DNA of 45,090 nucleotides from JAFGJQ01 sp964586145 (GCA_964586145.1 CAZPHH010000035.1:1-45090), one strand, 5' to 3'; shown: positions 7,530 to 16,486, numbered from the stretch's first letter. Program-made: numbers and translations. The notes: generated by a model not told the origin, from the sequence alone.

Positions 7530-10103
7530 ATGACGCGATGGAATCGGTTGGCGGCCTGTACAGTCCTGGTCCTGGGAGCGGCGAGCGTGGTGGCGGCAAC
7601 GGACGGCGACGGGGCCGACTGGTGGGTCAACGTCAGCAGCCGTGCCCCGGTCCTCTTTGAGCCGGGTCCGCGGGAGACCGGCGTGCTCTACCTGGACGGT
7701 TCGCTGATGGAGGTCGAGACGTTCAGTATCACCCGGTACGTTTGTGGCAGCGACCTGAGCAACCGGACGATCGACGACCTGAGACGCGACGTGGAGACCG
7801 TCCGCGCCCGCAATGCCGAGGCGCAGCGCACCCTCATCAGCGCGGCCGGCCCGCGCTCGGGCCTGAACATCGTTTTCGACGTGTCCGGTTCCCTTCCCGC
7901 CGGCGCCGCGGACGCCCTGGAAGCGGTGGCCCAATACATCGAAAGCCAGTTCACGGACTCGATGACCGTCACCATCGACTTCTCCATGCAGAACCTGGGG
8001 GGCAGCGTCCTGGGCTACACGTCCGCGACCTTCACGTCGGGTATATCGTACCCGACGGTCCGCTCCGGCATGGTGAACGACATGGACCTGGACGACGTGG
8101 TCCAGAACTGGCTGCCCACCGGCAGCACCGTGCCCGTCCGGTACAACGGCAGCAGCTCCACGGTGACCAACGAGAACCGCGTCTTCTTCACATTGGCGAA
8201 TTACAAGGCGACGATCGGCTCCCTGGGCGGAACGGACGCGGAGATGGTGCTCAACACGGCGTTCCTCTGGGACTACGACCCCAGTGACGGCGTGCCCAGC
8301 AACCGGCAGTGTTACCAGTCGGTTGTGGCCCACGAGGTCGGCCACGTTCTGGGCTTCATATCCTTCGCGGACTTCGATCCGAACTCGGACATGGCCGCTA
8401 TGGATCTGTACCGCTTCCAGCGGACGCCCGGCGCCAACAACTACAACCCGTCCACCTACGAGGAGTTTCAGACGACGCCCCGGCTGGTCGACTACAACAC
8501 ACCCAATGACGATCACAACACCGACCTGATCGTGGTGGAGTACCGCATGTCGGATGGCGACCCCTACCAGGCCAGCCACTTCCGGGAGCAGACACCCTCG
8601 ATCGGCATCATGGACCCCGCCCAGGCAAACGGGGAGACGTTCTATCCGAACTTCTACCGCGCCTCCGACCTGGACGTCTTCGATGCCATCGGCTGGGATT
8701 ACTCCACCGCCCAGGACTGCAACAACAACGGCATTCCGGACGACGTGGACATCGCCACCGGCACCAGCCAGGACTGCAACCTGAACGGAGTGCCCGATGA
8801 GTGCGACATCGACGACGGCACCAGCCACGACTGCAACAACAACGGCATTCCGGACGAGTGTGACCTGGCGGAAGGAACCTCCGAGGACTGCAACAGCAAC
8901 CTCATCCCAGACGAGTGCGACCTCAGCAGCGGCGCCAGCACCGACTACAACGGAAACGGCATCCCCGACGACTGTGAGCCGGACTGCAACGGAAACGGCA
9001 TCCCCGATTCCTGGGACATCTTCAACGGCTGGACCGTCGACGCCAACGGCAACGGCGTGCCCGACACGTGCGAGGTGCCGCCAATGTTCGAAGCGGGTTT
9101 CACCACGGCCAACCACGTCGTCAAGACGGTGAGCCTGCAGAACACGTATACGAACCCCGTCGTGGTCTGCACAGGCCAGTACTTCTACAACGGAAAGCGC
9201 ATGATCCCCCGGGTCAGCAACGTGACCTCGACCAGTTTCGACCTGCGTCTGGTCGATCCGACCAACGCCTCCCAGACGTATTCCATCCAGGAAGTCGTCG
9301 GGTACTGGGTCATGGAGCAGGGCGTCACGGAGCTCAACGGCGTGAAGATGGAGGCCTGGAGGTACACCTCCAGCGTAACCGACGGCAACGGCGAGTGGAC
9401 CGGGCAACCGCGACAGTACTGGCAGAGCTACTCAAATCCTGTTGTGCTCGGACAGGTCATGAGCGCCAACGACGACTGGTCGGTGTTCTGGTCACAGGGC
9501 TCCGCGCGGAGCAGCATCCCGTCGACCTACTCGCTGCGAACCGGCAAGCACACGGGCGCCACGGGACTGGATCGGGCCAACGAGACCATCGGCGTCATCG
9601 TCTTCGAGAGCGTGACCGCAGCAAGCCTGGGCGGCGTGCCCTTCGAGGCCTGGGTCGGACCGGCGACGGTGCAGGGCGTCCTGCACGGCACGCCGCCGCA
9701 GACGGCCTACACCCTGCAGACCCCCATGGCCGCTCCCCAGTTTGTTGCCATCGCGTCGGGCGCCGGCCTGCAGGGCAGCAAGGCGTACTGGGCCCAGCGC
9801 CACGGCCAGGCCGGCTCCGGAGGATCGACCTATCTCCTGCTCTCCCTCGATGATGACTCCGATCGCACCCACATGGAGGGCGAGCACGTGGCCTACGCAC
9901 TGCTCCAGAGCACACTGGTCTGGCCGCGCGTGCCGGACTTCGACGGTGACGGAGACGTGGACCTCAAGGACTTCGGGGCGTTCCAGGTCTGTTACAACCA
10001 GGCCGCTTCCGGCGCGTGTCTGCCGGGCGATCTGACCGGAGACGGATACGTGGGCGCAGAGGACGTGCCTCTGTTCCTCAATCACCTGCAGGGCCCGCAG
10101 TAG
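7530..10103 (+). CDS. Secreted zinc metalloprotease with DCNxNG repeats, H-type-lectin-like repeats and dockerin-like tail
   Basis: An 857-residue secreted protein. The ATG at 7530 follows AGGAGG by seven bases and is preferred to the TTG two codons upstream. The signal peptide ends near SVVAA. The catalytic domain contains the zinc motif HEVGHVLGF (His268, Glu269, His272), resembling the NF038122-type metalloproteases often seen in PEP-CTERM organisms. The metzincin third His at +10 is Ser here, so the third ligand lies elsewhere. From residue 396 there are seven Asp/Asn-rich repeats (DCNNNGIPDECDL type, about 19 residues, the fifth shortened), like thrombospondin type 3 calcium loops. Residues about 521-790 form three diverged ~85-residue repeats with NPVV...FDLRL.DP...GYWVMEQG landmarks, H-type-lectin-like. 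The tail is dockerin-like (DFDGDGDVDLKDF, GDLTGDGYVGAED). The whole part after the protease domain is shared with the next gene. A role in extracellular protein degradation is inferred. Confidence 0.85.
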   Translation: MTRWNRLAACTVLVLGAASVVAATDGDGADWWVNVSSRAPVLFEPGPRETGVLYLDGSLMEVETFSITRYVCGSDLSNRTIDDLRRDVETVRARNAEAQRTLISAAGPRSGLNIVFDVSGSLPAGAADALEAVAQYIESQFTDSMTVTIDFSMQNLGGSVLGYTSATFTSGISYPTVRSGMVNDMDLDDVVQNWLPTGSTVPVRYNGSSSTVTNENRVFFTLANYKATIGSLGGTDAEMVLNTAFLWDYDPSDGVPSNRQCYQSVVAHEVGHVLGFISFADFDPNSDMAAMDLYRFQRTPGANNYNPSTYEEFQTTPRLVDYNTPNDDHNTDLIVVEYRMSDGDPYQASHFREQTPSIGIMDPAQANGETFYPNFYRASDLDVFDAIGWDYSTAQDCNNNGIPDDVDIATGTSQDCNLNGVPDECDIDDGTSHDCNNNGIPDECDLAEGTSEDCNSNLIPDECDLSSGASTDYNGNGIPDDCEPDCNGNGIPDSWDIFNGWTVDANGNGVPDTCEVPPMFEAGFTTANHVVKTVSLQNTYTNPVVVCTGQYFYNGKRMIPRVSNVTSTSFDLRLVDPTNASQTYSIQEVVGYWVMEQGVTELNGVKMEAWRYTSSVTDGNGEWTGQPRQYWQSYSNPVVLGQVMSANDDWSVFWSQGSARSSIPSTYSLRTGKHTGATGLDRANETIGVIVFESVTAASLGGVPFEAWVGPATVQGVLHGTPPQTAYTLQTPMAAPQFVAIASGAGLQGSKAYWAQRHGQAGSGGSTYLLLSLDDDSDRTHMEGEHVAYALLQSTLVWPRVPDFDGDGDVDLKDFGAFQVCYNQAASGACLPGDLTGDGYVGAEDVPLFLNHLQGPQ

Positions 10104-10141
10104 CGCAGAGCAGAGCAACCGACGGATGGAGCTGACCAGGG

Positions 10142-13100
10142 ATGCTGTACTATCAACGGAACGTCGTATCGGCCGCACTATGCGGATTGCTGCTCGGAAC
10201 GTCCTTGTCGGCCGCAGCCGCGACCGACTCACGGAATGACAACGCCGGCGAGCCGGTGCTGTCTGTGGACCGAGCAGGCGCGCAGTTCCGACTTCAACTG
10301 GGTCCCCAGACGCTGATCCGCACCGGCGACCAGCCCATCCGGGACCCCCGGATGATCCTCGTGCCGGACGCACCATCGCGCTTCGTGCTCTGGGAAGAGG
10401 ACCAGCCGACGGGCTCACAGCCCTACTACGCCGTGAGCCTCGACGGAGAACGCTTCTCACGACCCCGACCGGCGGTGTATGACCTTCGACTGCGCCACGG
10501 CGATTTCGACCCGCATCGCACGATACGGACCGTAGACTCCGGGCTGGTCCAATCGCCGGCGTCCGAGCTGCATATCGTGCAGTTCCTTGTTCCACCCCTG
10601 GAGGACTTCCGAACGGCCCTTCGCGGCCTGGGGGCAACGGTCCACAACTATCTCCCGCACTGTGCCCTGCTCGTGCGGATGGACGCCCAAACCCGCACCG
10701 CCGTCGAGGCGCTGCCCTTCATTCGCTGGGTCGGACCGTATCACCCGGCCTACCGCCTCGAACCCGCGCTGGCGACCGCACTGGCCGACGCCTCCCTGCC
10801 GGCGTCAGAAGCCCGCTATCGCATCCAGATGATTGACGCGGGCCCGTCGGAAAAGCAGGCCCTGCTGGATGGGATTGCCGCGGTTGGAGGCACCGTGAAC
10901 GTGGCGTGCGAACAAAGCGCCTTCGTCCAGGCCACGCTCACCCCGGAGCAGCTCCTCCAGGTCGTCCAAATGGACGAGGTGCTGTTCATCGACCGCCAGG
11001 GGACCCCCGTCACCCTCATGGACAAGGCCCGCGCCATCGGCGGCGCGAATTACATCGAGACGGCCGGAGGGTACACGGGCCAGGGGGTCCGGGGCGAAGT
11101 CATGGACAACGGCTGCCAGACGACCCATCCCGCGTTCGCGTCGCGGCTGACAGTTCGCCTCGGTGGGTTCGGCACGGAATCGCACGGCACGTCCACCTTC
11201 GGCATCAACTTCGGCGACGGTACCGGGAGTCCGAACGGGCGGGGCATGCTTCCCTCGGGCAACGGCGTGTTCTCCCTGTGGAACACCGACAACCGGGTGA
11301 ACGACGCCGCCCAACTGGTCAGTTCCACGTGGCAGTGCCTCTACCAGTCCAATAGCTGGGGTACCACCGACGGCAGCGGGTACAGCTTCGATTACAACTC
11401 CAGCTCGTCGGAGCTGGACCAGGCCGTCTACCTGCACGATCTCCTCATCGTGCAGGGTCAGGGCAACTACCGGTACTCCGGCTCGCTCCGCGAAGCCTGG
11501 GCCAAGAACATCGTCTCCGTCGGCGGCATCCACCACCTGGACACCCTGACCAAAAGCGACGACTATTGGTACAGCGCCAGCATCGGGCCCGCCGCGGATG
11601 ACCGGATCAAGCCCGACCTCTGCCACTTCTACGACTCCATCCGCACCACCACCACCGGCAGCGGATACACCAGCAACTTCGGCGGGACCAGCGGGGCCAC
11701 CCCCATCGTCGCCGGCCACTTCGGCCTGTTCTACGAAATGTGGGCGGACGGCCTCTTCGGAAACCTCACCAGCGGGCAGTCGGTCTTCGAGGAACGACCG
11801 AGCAGCGCCACCGCCCGCGCCGTCATCATCAACACCGCCAGCGCCTACCCCTTCTCGGGCACGGGCCACAACCTGACCCGGACACACCAGGGCTGGGGCC
11901 TGCCCGACCTGCAAGTCCTCTACGACCGGCGAAACAACATCCGGGTCGTGGACGAAACGGACATTCTCCTTCCGTTCCAGACCACCTCGTACGAACGAAC
12001 CATCGTCCCCGGCCAGCCGTACCACGACCAACTGCGCGTCACGTTGGTCTACACGGACTACTACGGAACCACCTCGTCCAGCCTGCACCGGATCAACGAC
12101 CTTTCGCTCCGGGTCACCTCGCCCGGCGGCACCGTCTACTACGGCAACAACGGGCTGCGCAGCGGCAACTGGTCGACCTCCGGCGGATCGTCCAACACCA
12201 TCGACGTGGTGGAGAACGTCTTCATCTCCTCCCCGGCGGCCGGGCAGTGGGTCATCGAGGTCATCGCGGACGAGATCAACCAGGACGGGCGTCCGGAGAC
12301 GCCCGGCGTGCTGGACGCCGACTACGCCCTGGTGATCACCGGGGGTGACGAAGACTGCAACAACAACGGCGTGGCGGATTCCATCGACATCGCCACCGGC
12401 ACCAGCCAGGACTGCAACGGGAACGGCATTCCCGACGAATGCGACATCGACCGAGGTCGAAGCCTGGACTGCAACGAGAACGGCGTGCCCGACGAGTGCG
12501 ACCTCGCCGACGGAACCAGCATCGACTGCAACGGGAACGGCATTCCCGACGAATGCGACATCGCCCAGGGACTGGCCTCCGACTGCGACGGGGACCTCGT
12601 TCCCGACGAGTGCCAGCCGGACTGCAACGGAAACGGCATCGCCGACGTGTGCGAAATCCTGGGCGGCGCCCTGACGGATGCCAACGGCAACGGCGTGCCC
12701 GACGTGTGCGAGGTGGAACCCAGGCTTGAGGCGGGATTCACCACGGCCAACCACGTCGTCAAGACGGTGACCCTGCAGAACACGTATACCAACCCCGTCG
12801 TGGTCTGCACGGGCCAGTATTTCTTCAACGGCAAACGCATGATCCCCCGGGTCAGCAACGTGACTTCTTCCAGCTTCGACCTGAGACTCGCAGACCCCAC
12901 AAACCCGTCGCAGACCTACTCCATCCAGGAGGTCGTCGGCTACTGGGTCATGGAGCAGGGCGTCACGGAACTCAGCGGCGTGAAAATGGAGGCCTGGAAG
13001 TACACCTCCACCGTCACCGACGGCAACGGAACCTGGACCGGCGAGCCGCGCCGCTACTGGCGGCAATACGACGAGCCCGTCGTGCTGGGGCAGGTCATGA

Positions 13101-13744
13101 GCAGCAACGACGCGTGGTCCGTCTTCTGGACACAAGGACTGCAGACCGAAGACGCCCCGTCCCCCTATAACCTCCGCACCGGCAAACACACCGGGTCCAC
13201 CGGACAAAACCGCGTGGATGAAACTATCGGCGTCATCGTTTTCGAAGGCGTGACCGACGCCAGCCTGGCCGGCGTCCCGTTCGAGGCCTGGGTCGGACCG
13301 GCCGCCGTGAAGGGTCTGCTGCACGGCACCCCGCCGCAGACCGCATACACCCTCCAGACCCCGATGGCCGCCCCCCAGTTCGTGGCCATCGCCACGGGCG
13401 CGGGCCTAAAAGGCAACACAGGCTACTGGGCGCAGCGTCACGGCCAGGCCGGCTCCGGCGGATCGACGTACCTGCTCCTGTCCCTGGATGACGACATTGC
13501 CCGGACCCACACTACGGGCGAACAGGTGGCCTACGCACTGCTCCAGAACAGCATGGTCTGGCCGCGCGTACCGGACTTCGACGGCGACGGGGACGTGGAC
13601 CTCAAGGATTTCGGGGCCTTCCAGGTCTGTTTCGACCAGGCCGCTGCCGGCACGTGTCTGCCGGGCGATCTGAACGGAGACGGGTACGTCGACGAAGAGG
13701 ACGTGAACCCGTTCCTCAATCACATGCAGGGCCCCTCTTCGTAG
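10142..13744 (+). CDS. Secreted S8 subtilisin-like protease with the same C-terminal half as its neighbour
   Basis: A 1200-residue secreted protein with a signal peptide to about residue 27, then a ~270-residue propeptide-like region. The subtilase triad is visible: Asp322 in GEVMDNGCQTTHP, His348 in ESHGTSTFGI and Ser517 in FGGTSGATPIVAG, with the order and spacing normal for family S8. A beta-rich domain follows the catalytic unit (LRVTLVYTDYYGTTSSS ... LSLRVTSPGGTVYYG), as in P-domain-like or CBM-like partners of planctomycete subtilases. From about residue 738 come seven DCNxNG repeats, the three H-type-lectin-like repeats (about 863-1130) and a dockerin-like tail (DFDGDGDVDLKDFG, GDLNGDGYVDEED). 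These match the upstream metalloprotease unit by unit, including the shortened fifth repeat. The gene starts 38 bases after its neighbour's stop, so co-transcription is likely. The stop codon lies inside a hairpin repeat. Confidence 0.87.
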   Translation: MLYYQRNVVSAALCGLLLGTSLSAAAATDSRNDNAGEPVLSVDRAGAQFRLQLGPQTLIRTGDQPIRDPRMILVPDAPSRFVLWEEDQPTGSQPYYAVSLDGERFSRPRPAVYDLRLRHGDFDPHRTIRTVDSGLVQSPASELHIVQFLVPPLEDFRTALRGLGATVHNYLPHCALLVRMDAQTRTAVEALPFIRWVGPYHPAYRLEPALATALADASLPASEARYRIQMIDAGPSEKQALLDGIAAVGGTVNVACEQSAFVQATLTPEQLLQVVQMDEVLFIDRQGTPVTLMDKARAIGGANYIETAGGYTGQGVRGEVMDNGCQTTHPAFASRLTVRLGGFGTESHGTSTFGINFGDGTGSPNGRGMLPSGNGVFSLWNTDNRVNDAAQLVSSTWQCLYQSNSWGTTDGSGYSFDYNSSSSELDQAVYLHDLLIVQGQGNYRYSGSLREAWAKNIVSVGGIHHLDTLTKSDDYWYSASIGPAADDRIKPDLCHFYDSIRTTTTGSGYTSNFGGTSGATPIVAGHFGLFYEMWADGLFGNLTSGQSVFEERPSSATARAVIINTASAYPFSGTGHNLTRTHQGWGLPDLQVLYDRRNNIRVVDETDILLPFQTTSYERTIVPGQPYHDQLRVTLVYTDYYGTTSSSLHRINDLSLRVTSPGGTVYYGNNGLRSGNWSTSGGSSNTIDVVENVFISSPAAGQWVIEVIADEINQDGRPETPGVLDADYALVITGGDEDCNNNGVADSIDIATGTSQDCNGNGIPDECDIDRGRSLDCNENGVPDECDLADGTSIDCNGNGIPDECDIAQGLASDCDGDLVPDECQPDCNGNGIADVCEILGGALTDANGNGVPDVCEVEPRLEAGFTTANHVVKTVTLQNTYTNPVVVCTGQYFFNGKRMIPRVSNVTSSSFDLRLADPTNPSQTYSIQEVVGYWVMEQGVTELSGVKMEAWKYTSTVTDGNGTWTGEPRRYWRQYDEPVVLGQVMSSNDAWSVFWTQGLQTEDAPSPYNLRTGKHTGSTGQNRVDETIGVIVFEGVTDASLAGVPFEAWVGPAAVKGLLHGTPPQTAYTLQTPMAAPQFVAIATGAGLKGNTGYWAQRHGQAGSGGSTYLLLSLDDDIARTHTTGEQVAYALLQNSMVWPRVPDFDGDGDVDLKDFGAFQVCFDQAAAGTCLPGDLNGDGYVDEEDVNPFLNHMQGPSS

Positions 13745-13790
13745 GGGCCTCCGTGCAGACCAGTCTTCGTAGGGTCCGCCGTGCGGACCA
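13736..13790. repeat. Two tandem copies of a hairpin-forming 'GTAGGGTCCGC' repeat
   Basis: Unit 1 (13736-13763) and unit 2 (13764-13790) both begin TCTTCGTAGGG and end GACCA. Unit 2 contains a perfect stem GGTCCGC/GCGGACC; unit 1 has a degraded version. The first unit supplies the last codons and the TAG stop of the subtilase. Similar 'GTAGGGTCCGC..GCGGACC' elements are, from memory, scattered through many planctomycete genomes; that needs a search. Confidence 0.65.
13773..13789. terminator. Symmetrical hairpin between convergent genes
   Basis: GGTCCGC (13773-13779), loop CGT, GCGGACC (13783-13789): a perfect 7-bp stem in the 90-base gap between the ends of the subtilase and the zincin. It reads the same on both strands, so it could end transcripts from both sides. 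No T-run is present. Confidence 0.4.
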
Positions 13791-13834
13791 ATCCCAATCT
13801 GCGCGACGCGGCGATTCGCACAAGCCGCCTCCGT

Positions 13835-14209
13835 TCAGTCGTACCCCAACTCCTCGAGGTCGTCCTCATCCAGCCCGAAATGGTGGCCGATCTCATGCAG
13901 CACCGTCGTCCGGACCTGGTCAATGATCTCCCGGCGCGTCCGGCACACACGCTGGATGTTCTTCTGGTAGATCGATATCCGCTCCGGCCACTGATACGGG
14001 TGCTCGACGCTCTGGTGCGTGAGCGGTGTGCCGTGATACAAACCCAGGAGCCACTGCGGATCGTCGATTTCCGCCTCCTGGCAGTCGCGGGCGGAGGGCA
14101 TGTCATCGATCTCGACGGCGAGATTCTCCAGGTAGGGCAAAAACTCCTCCGGCACCTCGTCGAGGGCCTGGCGTACCAGCTCTTCGAACTCCCGTCGTGT
14201 GATCTTCAT
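13835..14209 (-). CDS. Small metallopeptidase-family protein (zincin_1, PF06262 type)
   Basis: A 124-residue cytoplasmic protein of normal length for this family. The C-terminal part carries the zinc motif HEIGHHFGLDEDDLEELGY, whose 'HExxHxxG' plus 'DEDDLEELGY' end is diagnostic of the family. The N-terminal part (ITRREFEELVRQALDEVPEEF) is the usual helical region, and the middle 'LLGLYHGTPLTHQS' and 'PERISIYQKNI' blocks are conserved. These minimal zincins are widespread in bacteria; the substrate is unknown and peptidase activity is little tested. There is no signal peptide. It diverges from the sppA-like gene and converges on the subtilase gene, so it seems to be transcribed alone. Confidence 0.9.
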   Translation of the reverse strand: MKITRREFEELVRQALDEVPEEFLPYLENLAVEIDDMPSARDCQEAEIDDPQWLLGLYHGTPLTHQSVEHPYQWPERISIYQKNIQRVCRTRREIIDQVRTTVLHEIGHHFGLDEDDLEELGYD

Positions 14210-14271
14210 CGCCTTTGCATGCCAGCGGCCTCGCCGCTCCAGCAGTCTCTGCTCACTCCGGACGTGAACCG

Positions 14272-14300
14272 TATACCCGAAATCACACTTCCGTTACAAT
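14272..14300 (+). promoter_or_regulatory. Candidate sigma70-type promoter for the sppA-like gene
   Basis: TACAAT (14295-14300) matches the -10 consensus at five of six bases; TATACC (14272-14277) is a weak -35 at 17 bp. Transcription would start near 14307, leaving a ~30-base leader that contains AGGAGG just before the GTG start. Confidence 0.38.
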
Positions 14301-14337
14301 GCCCGGCGAATCGGCATCCTTACAAGGAGGAAACACC

Positions 14338-15342
14338 GTGAGACGGCATGGAACCATCGGCAGCGCGTGGATCTTCGGGCTGGGGATGATCGCGGTCGTG
14401 GGCTGCATGCCCGACGGCATCCTGCTCACCCCCGTCAGCACGAATCGGGAGCTGGTCGAGGAGACGGTGATCCGCGAGCGGGGGCTCCCGTCCGACAAGA
14501 TCGCCGTCATCGACGTGACGGGCATCCTCTTGAACGCCTACGAACCGCAGTTCTTCGGCCAGGGCGAACACCCGGTCAGTCGCCTGCTCGAACAGCTCGA
14601 CAAGGCAGAACGCGACCCCCATGTCGTGGCGGTCGTCCTGCGGATCAACTCGCCCGGCGGCTCCGTGACGGCCTCCGAACTTGTACACCAGGAGATCGCC
14701 CGATTCCGAAAGAGCACCGGCAAGCCGGTCTTCGCCGTGATGATGGACGTGGCGGCCAGCGGCGGCTATTACGTCGCCTGCGCCTGCGACGAAATCTGGG
14801 CCTACAACTCCTCCGTCACCGGCAGCATCGGCGTTCTCGCACAGTTCCTCGACGTCAGCGGCACCATGCAGAAGATCGGCATGAACGCCCCGGCCATCAC
14901 GTCCGGCCCCAACAAAGACGCCGGCTCCCCCTTCAAGAGCATGACGCCGGAGCAGCGAGCGATCTTCCAGACCATCGTGGACGAAATGTACGACGGCTTC
15001 GTGGCCGTTGTGACGAGCGGTCGGCCGGGCATCACGGAAGAGAAGGTTCGTGAACTGGCCGATGGTCGGGTGTATACCGCCGGCCAGGCCCTGGAGCTGG
15101 GGCTCATCGACCACGTCGGCACCATCCGGGACGCATTTGCAGCACTGAAGGAGCGAACCGGCTCCAAGGCCATTCGTGTGGTCACCTACCGCCGCCCGCT
15201 GGAATACCGGCCAAACTACTACGCCCAGGCGCCCGGCGCCCAAGGCACCGGCGTTGACGTGAACCTGATCAAGCTGGACGTGCCCAGTCTCACGGGCCTG
15301 GGAACTCCGCAATTCCTCTACCTCTGGGCCCCCGGCCACTGA
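14338..15342 (+). CDS. sppA: Signal peptide peptidase SppA-like S49 serine peptidase, predicted lipoprotein
   Basis: A 334-residue protein from a GTG start preceded by AGGAGG; the frame is open further upstream, but this start gives a proper signal. The N-terminus RRHGTIG, hydrophobic stretch and VVGC (Cys22) form a lipobox, so the protein should be a lipid-anchored peptidase rather than the usual transmembrane SppA. The S49 fold follows: IAVIDVTGIL, LRINSPGGSVTASE (oxyanion region), MDVAASGGYYVAC (nucleophile Ser), SSVTGSIGVL and GPNKDAGSPFKSMT (catalytic Lys of the Ser-Lys dyad in NKD). One S49 domain is present, as in the short Bacillus-type SppA. The family degrades leftover signal peptides and other membrane peptides. 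The C-terminal ~40 residues are less conserved. Confidence 0.9.
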   Translation: MRRHGTIGSAWIFGLGMIAVVGCMPDGILLTPVSTNRELVEETVIRERGLPSDKIAVIDVTGILLNAYEPQFFGQGEHPVSRLLEQLDKAERDPHVVAVVLRINSPGGSVTASELVHQEIARFRKSTGKPVFAVMMDVAASGGYYVACACDEIWAYNSSVTGSIGVLAQFLDVSGTMQKIGMNAPAITSGPNKDAGSPFKSMTPEQRAIFQTIVDEMYDGFVAVVTSGRPGITEEKVRELADGRVYTAGQALELGLIDHVGTIRDAFAALKERTGSKAIRVVTYRRPLEYRPNYYAQAPGAQGTGVDVNLIKLDVPSLTGLGTPQFLYLWAPGH

Positions 15343-15376
15343 CAGCGGCGAGCGCGACGGGGTCGCAGCGCGGGCG

Positions 15377-16486
15377 TCAATCCGCGAAATCGCCGGGCAG
15401 ATCCAGCAGCTTGAGCACGCGCTGAAGGCGAGGGCGAGAATAGACAGGCTTTCCTTCGATGGCCGCCAGCGCGTCCTCCCGCCGAAGCTTCCCCTCACGG
15501 ATCATGTTGCTCAGGAACCCATCCAGGTACGTGGCCCCGTGCATCCGGTGGAACATGAAGTTCTTCATCTCCGCGAATTCGCAGTCCGCCTTCCATGTGC
15601 CCAGGCAGTCCGGTGGCAGTTCCCACCCCAGCTCTTCCTGGATCGTCCGGTTGACCTCCGCCTCGTCCCATTCGCTGTGGAAGAAGTAGTCCACCCGGTA
15701 CACGTCGGGGTAGCGAGCCTGCAGATACGCGCTGAAGGGGGTGAGATACAGGAGAGACGCTTTCGCCGCCAACACGCAATGGCTGAGCACCGAGGGGTGC
15801 CGGACCACAAGCGACATTCCTTTGCCGGCCACGCGAAACAGTTTCTTCACCTGCCGCGGGAAGGAATGAGCCATGGTGTCCGTGTCTCCCGCTTGGTAGG
15901 TGGGGAGAAACGAAACCTCCTCGTACTTGTTGCCGCCCAGGATCAGGCTCTTGATCCCGTGGCGGCGGGCGATCCGCAGGAGTTCCCGGTTGACGAGTTT
16001 GCATGGCGCGCAGGTCAGGTTCGCGATGGCCATGACCGGATTCTTCTTCCAGATCTGGCAATACCTCCGTGCCACCCGGCGGTGGTAGTCCCAGGGAATG
16101 TTGCTGATCTCGACCAGCGGAAGGTCCAGGCGCGAGGCCAGCCTTCTGACACTCTGGTCAGTCACCTCCGGAGTGAACACCGTTCGATAGTAGGCGCCCA
16201 GGCAACGGAGGTTATGCTTTCTCCGCAGCAGGTACGCCAGGTAGGAACTGTCTCGCCCGCCGCTCACGCCGATCAGGCAGTCGTACTCGCTGTCGCGCCC
16301 GCGCTCTCGCACCTTCTCGATGACTTCCTCCAGCGAGGGGCCGGCAACTTGATGCGGCGCGTTGCACTGGGCCTCGACCGCTTCCCGCCGGCAAATGTTG
16401 CAGACTCCCTGGTCGGAGAAGTCCACGGATTCAAGGGTGTCAGGCAGAACACACCGTTTGCATCGGGTCGGACTCATACGCTCCAT
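15377..16486 (-). CDS. N-acetyl sugar amidotransferase (WbpG/PseA-like, PP-loop)
   Basis: A 369-residue cytoplasmic ATP-dependent amidotransferase. The N-terminus holds a zinc-ribbon-like pair, CKRCVLP and CNICR. Residues about 70-90 carry the PP-loop ATP-binding motif GVSGGRDSSYLAYLL. Further family blocks are NLTCAPCKLVNRELL, ILGGNKYEEVSFLP and the C-terminal EMKNFMFHRMHGATYLDGFLSNMIREGK. WbpG and PseA work with HisH- and HisF-like partners to turn acetamido into acetamidino groups on surface sugars (O-antigen, flagellin glycans). No such partners or other glycan genes lie in the window, so the partner genes are elsewhere or the substrate differs. It is the last of three minus-strand genes, 168 bases after the preceding one. 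Confidence 0.88.
   Translation of the reverse strand: MERMSPTRCKRCVLPDTLESVDFSDQGVCNICRREAVEAQCNAPHQVAGPSLEEVIEKVRERGRDSEYDCLIGVSGGRDSSYLAYLLRRKHNLRCLGAYYRTVFTPEVTDQSVRRLASRLDLPLVEISNIPWDYHRRVARRYCQIWKKNPVMAIANLTCAPCKLVNRELLRIARRHGIKSLILGGNKYEEVSFLPTYQAGDTDTMAHSFPRQVKKLFRVAGKGMSLVVRHPSVLSHCVLAAKASLLYLTPFSAYLQARYPDVYRVDYFFHSEWDEAEVNRTIQEELGWELPPDCLGTWKADCEFAEMKNFMFHRMHGATYLDGFLSNMIREGKLRREDALAAIEGKPVYSRPRLQRVLKLLDLPGDFAD

Noticed and set aside
8715..9075. Regular ~57-base spacing of similar DNA, considered as a CRISPR array
   Set aside because: The spacing comes from 19-residue DCNxNG protein repeats within an open frame. The units are not identical, there are no unique spacers and no cas genes.
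7410..9407. 665-codon minus-strand open frame opposite the metalloprotease
   Set aside because: Antisense shadow: no ribosome binding site or family signal, low-complexity V/G/H/R composition.
10805..13324. 839-codon minus-strand open frame opposite the subtilase
   Set aside because: Antisense shadow of a gene with a clear signal peptide, catalytic triad and repeats.
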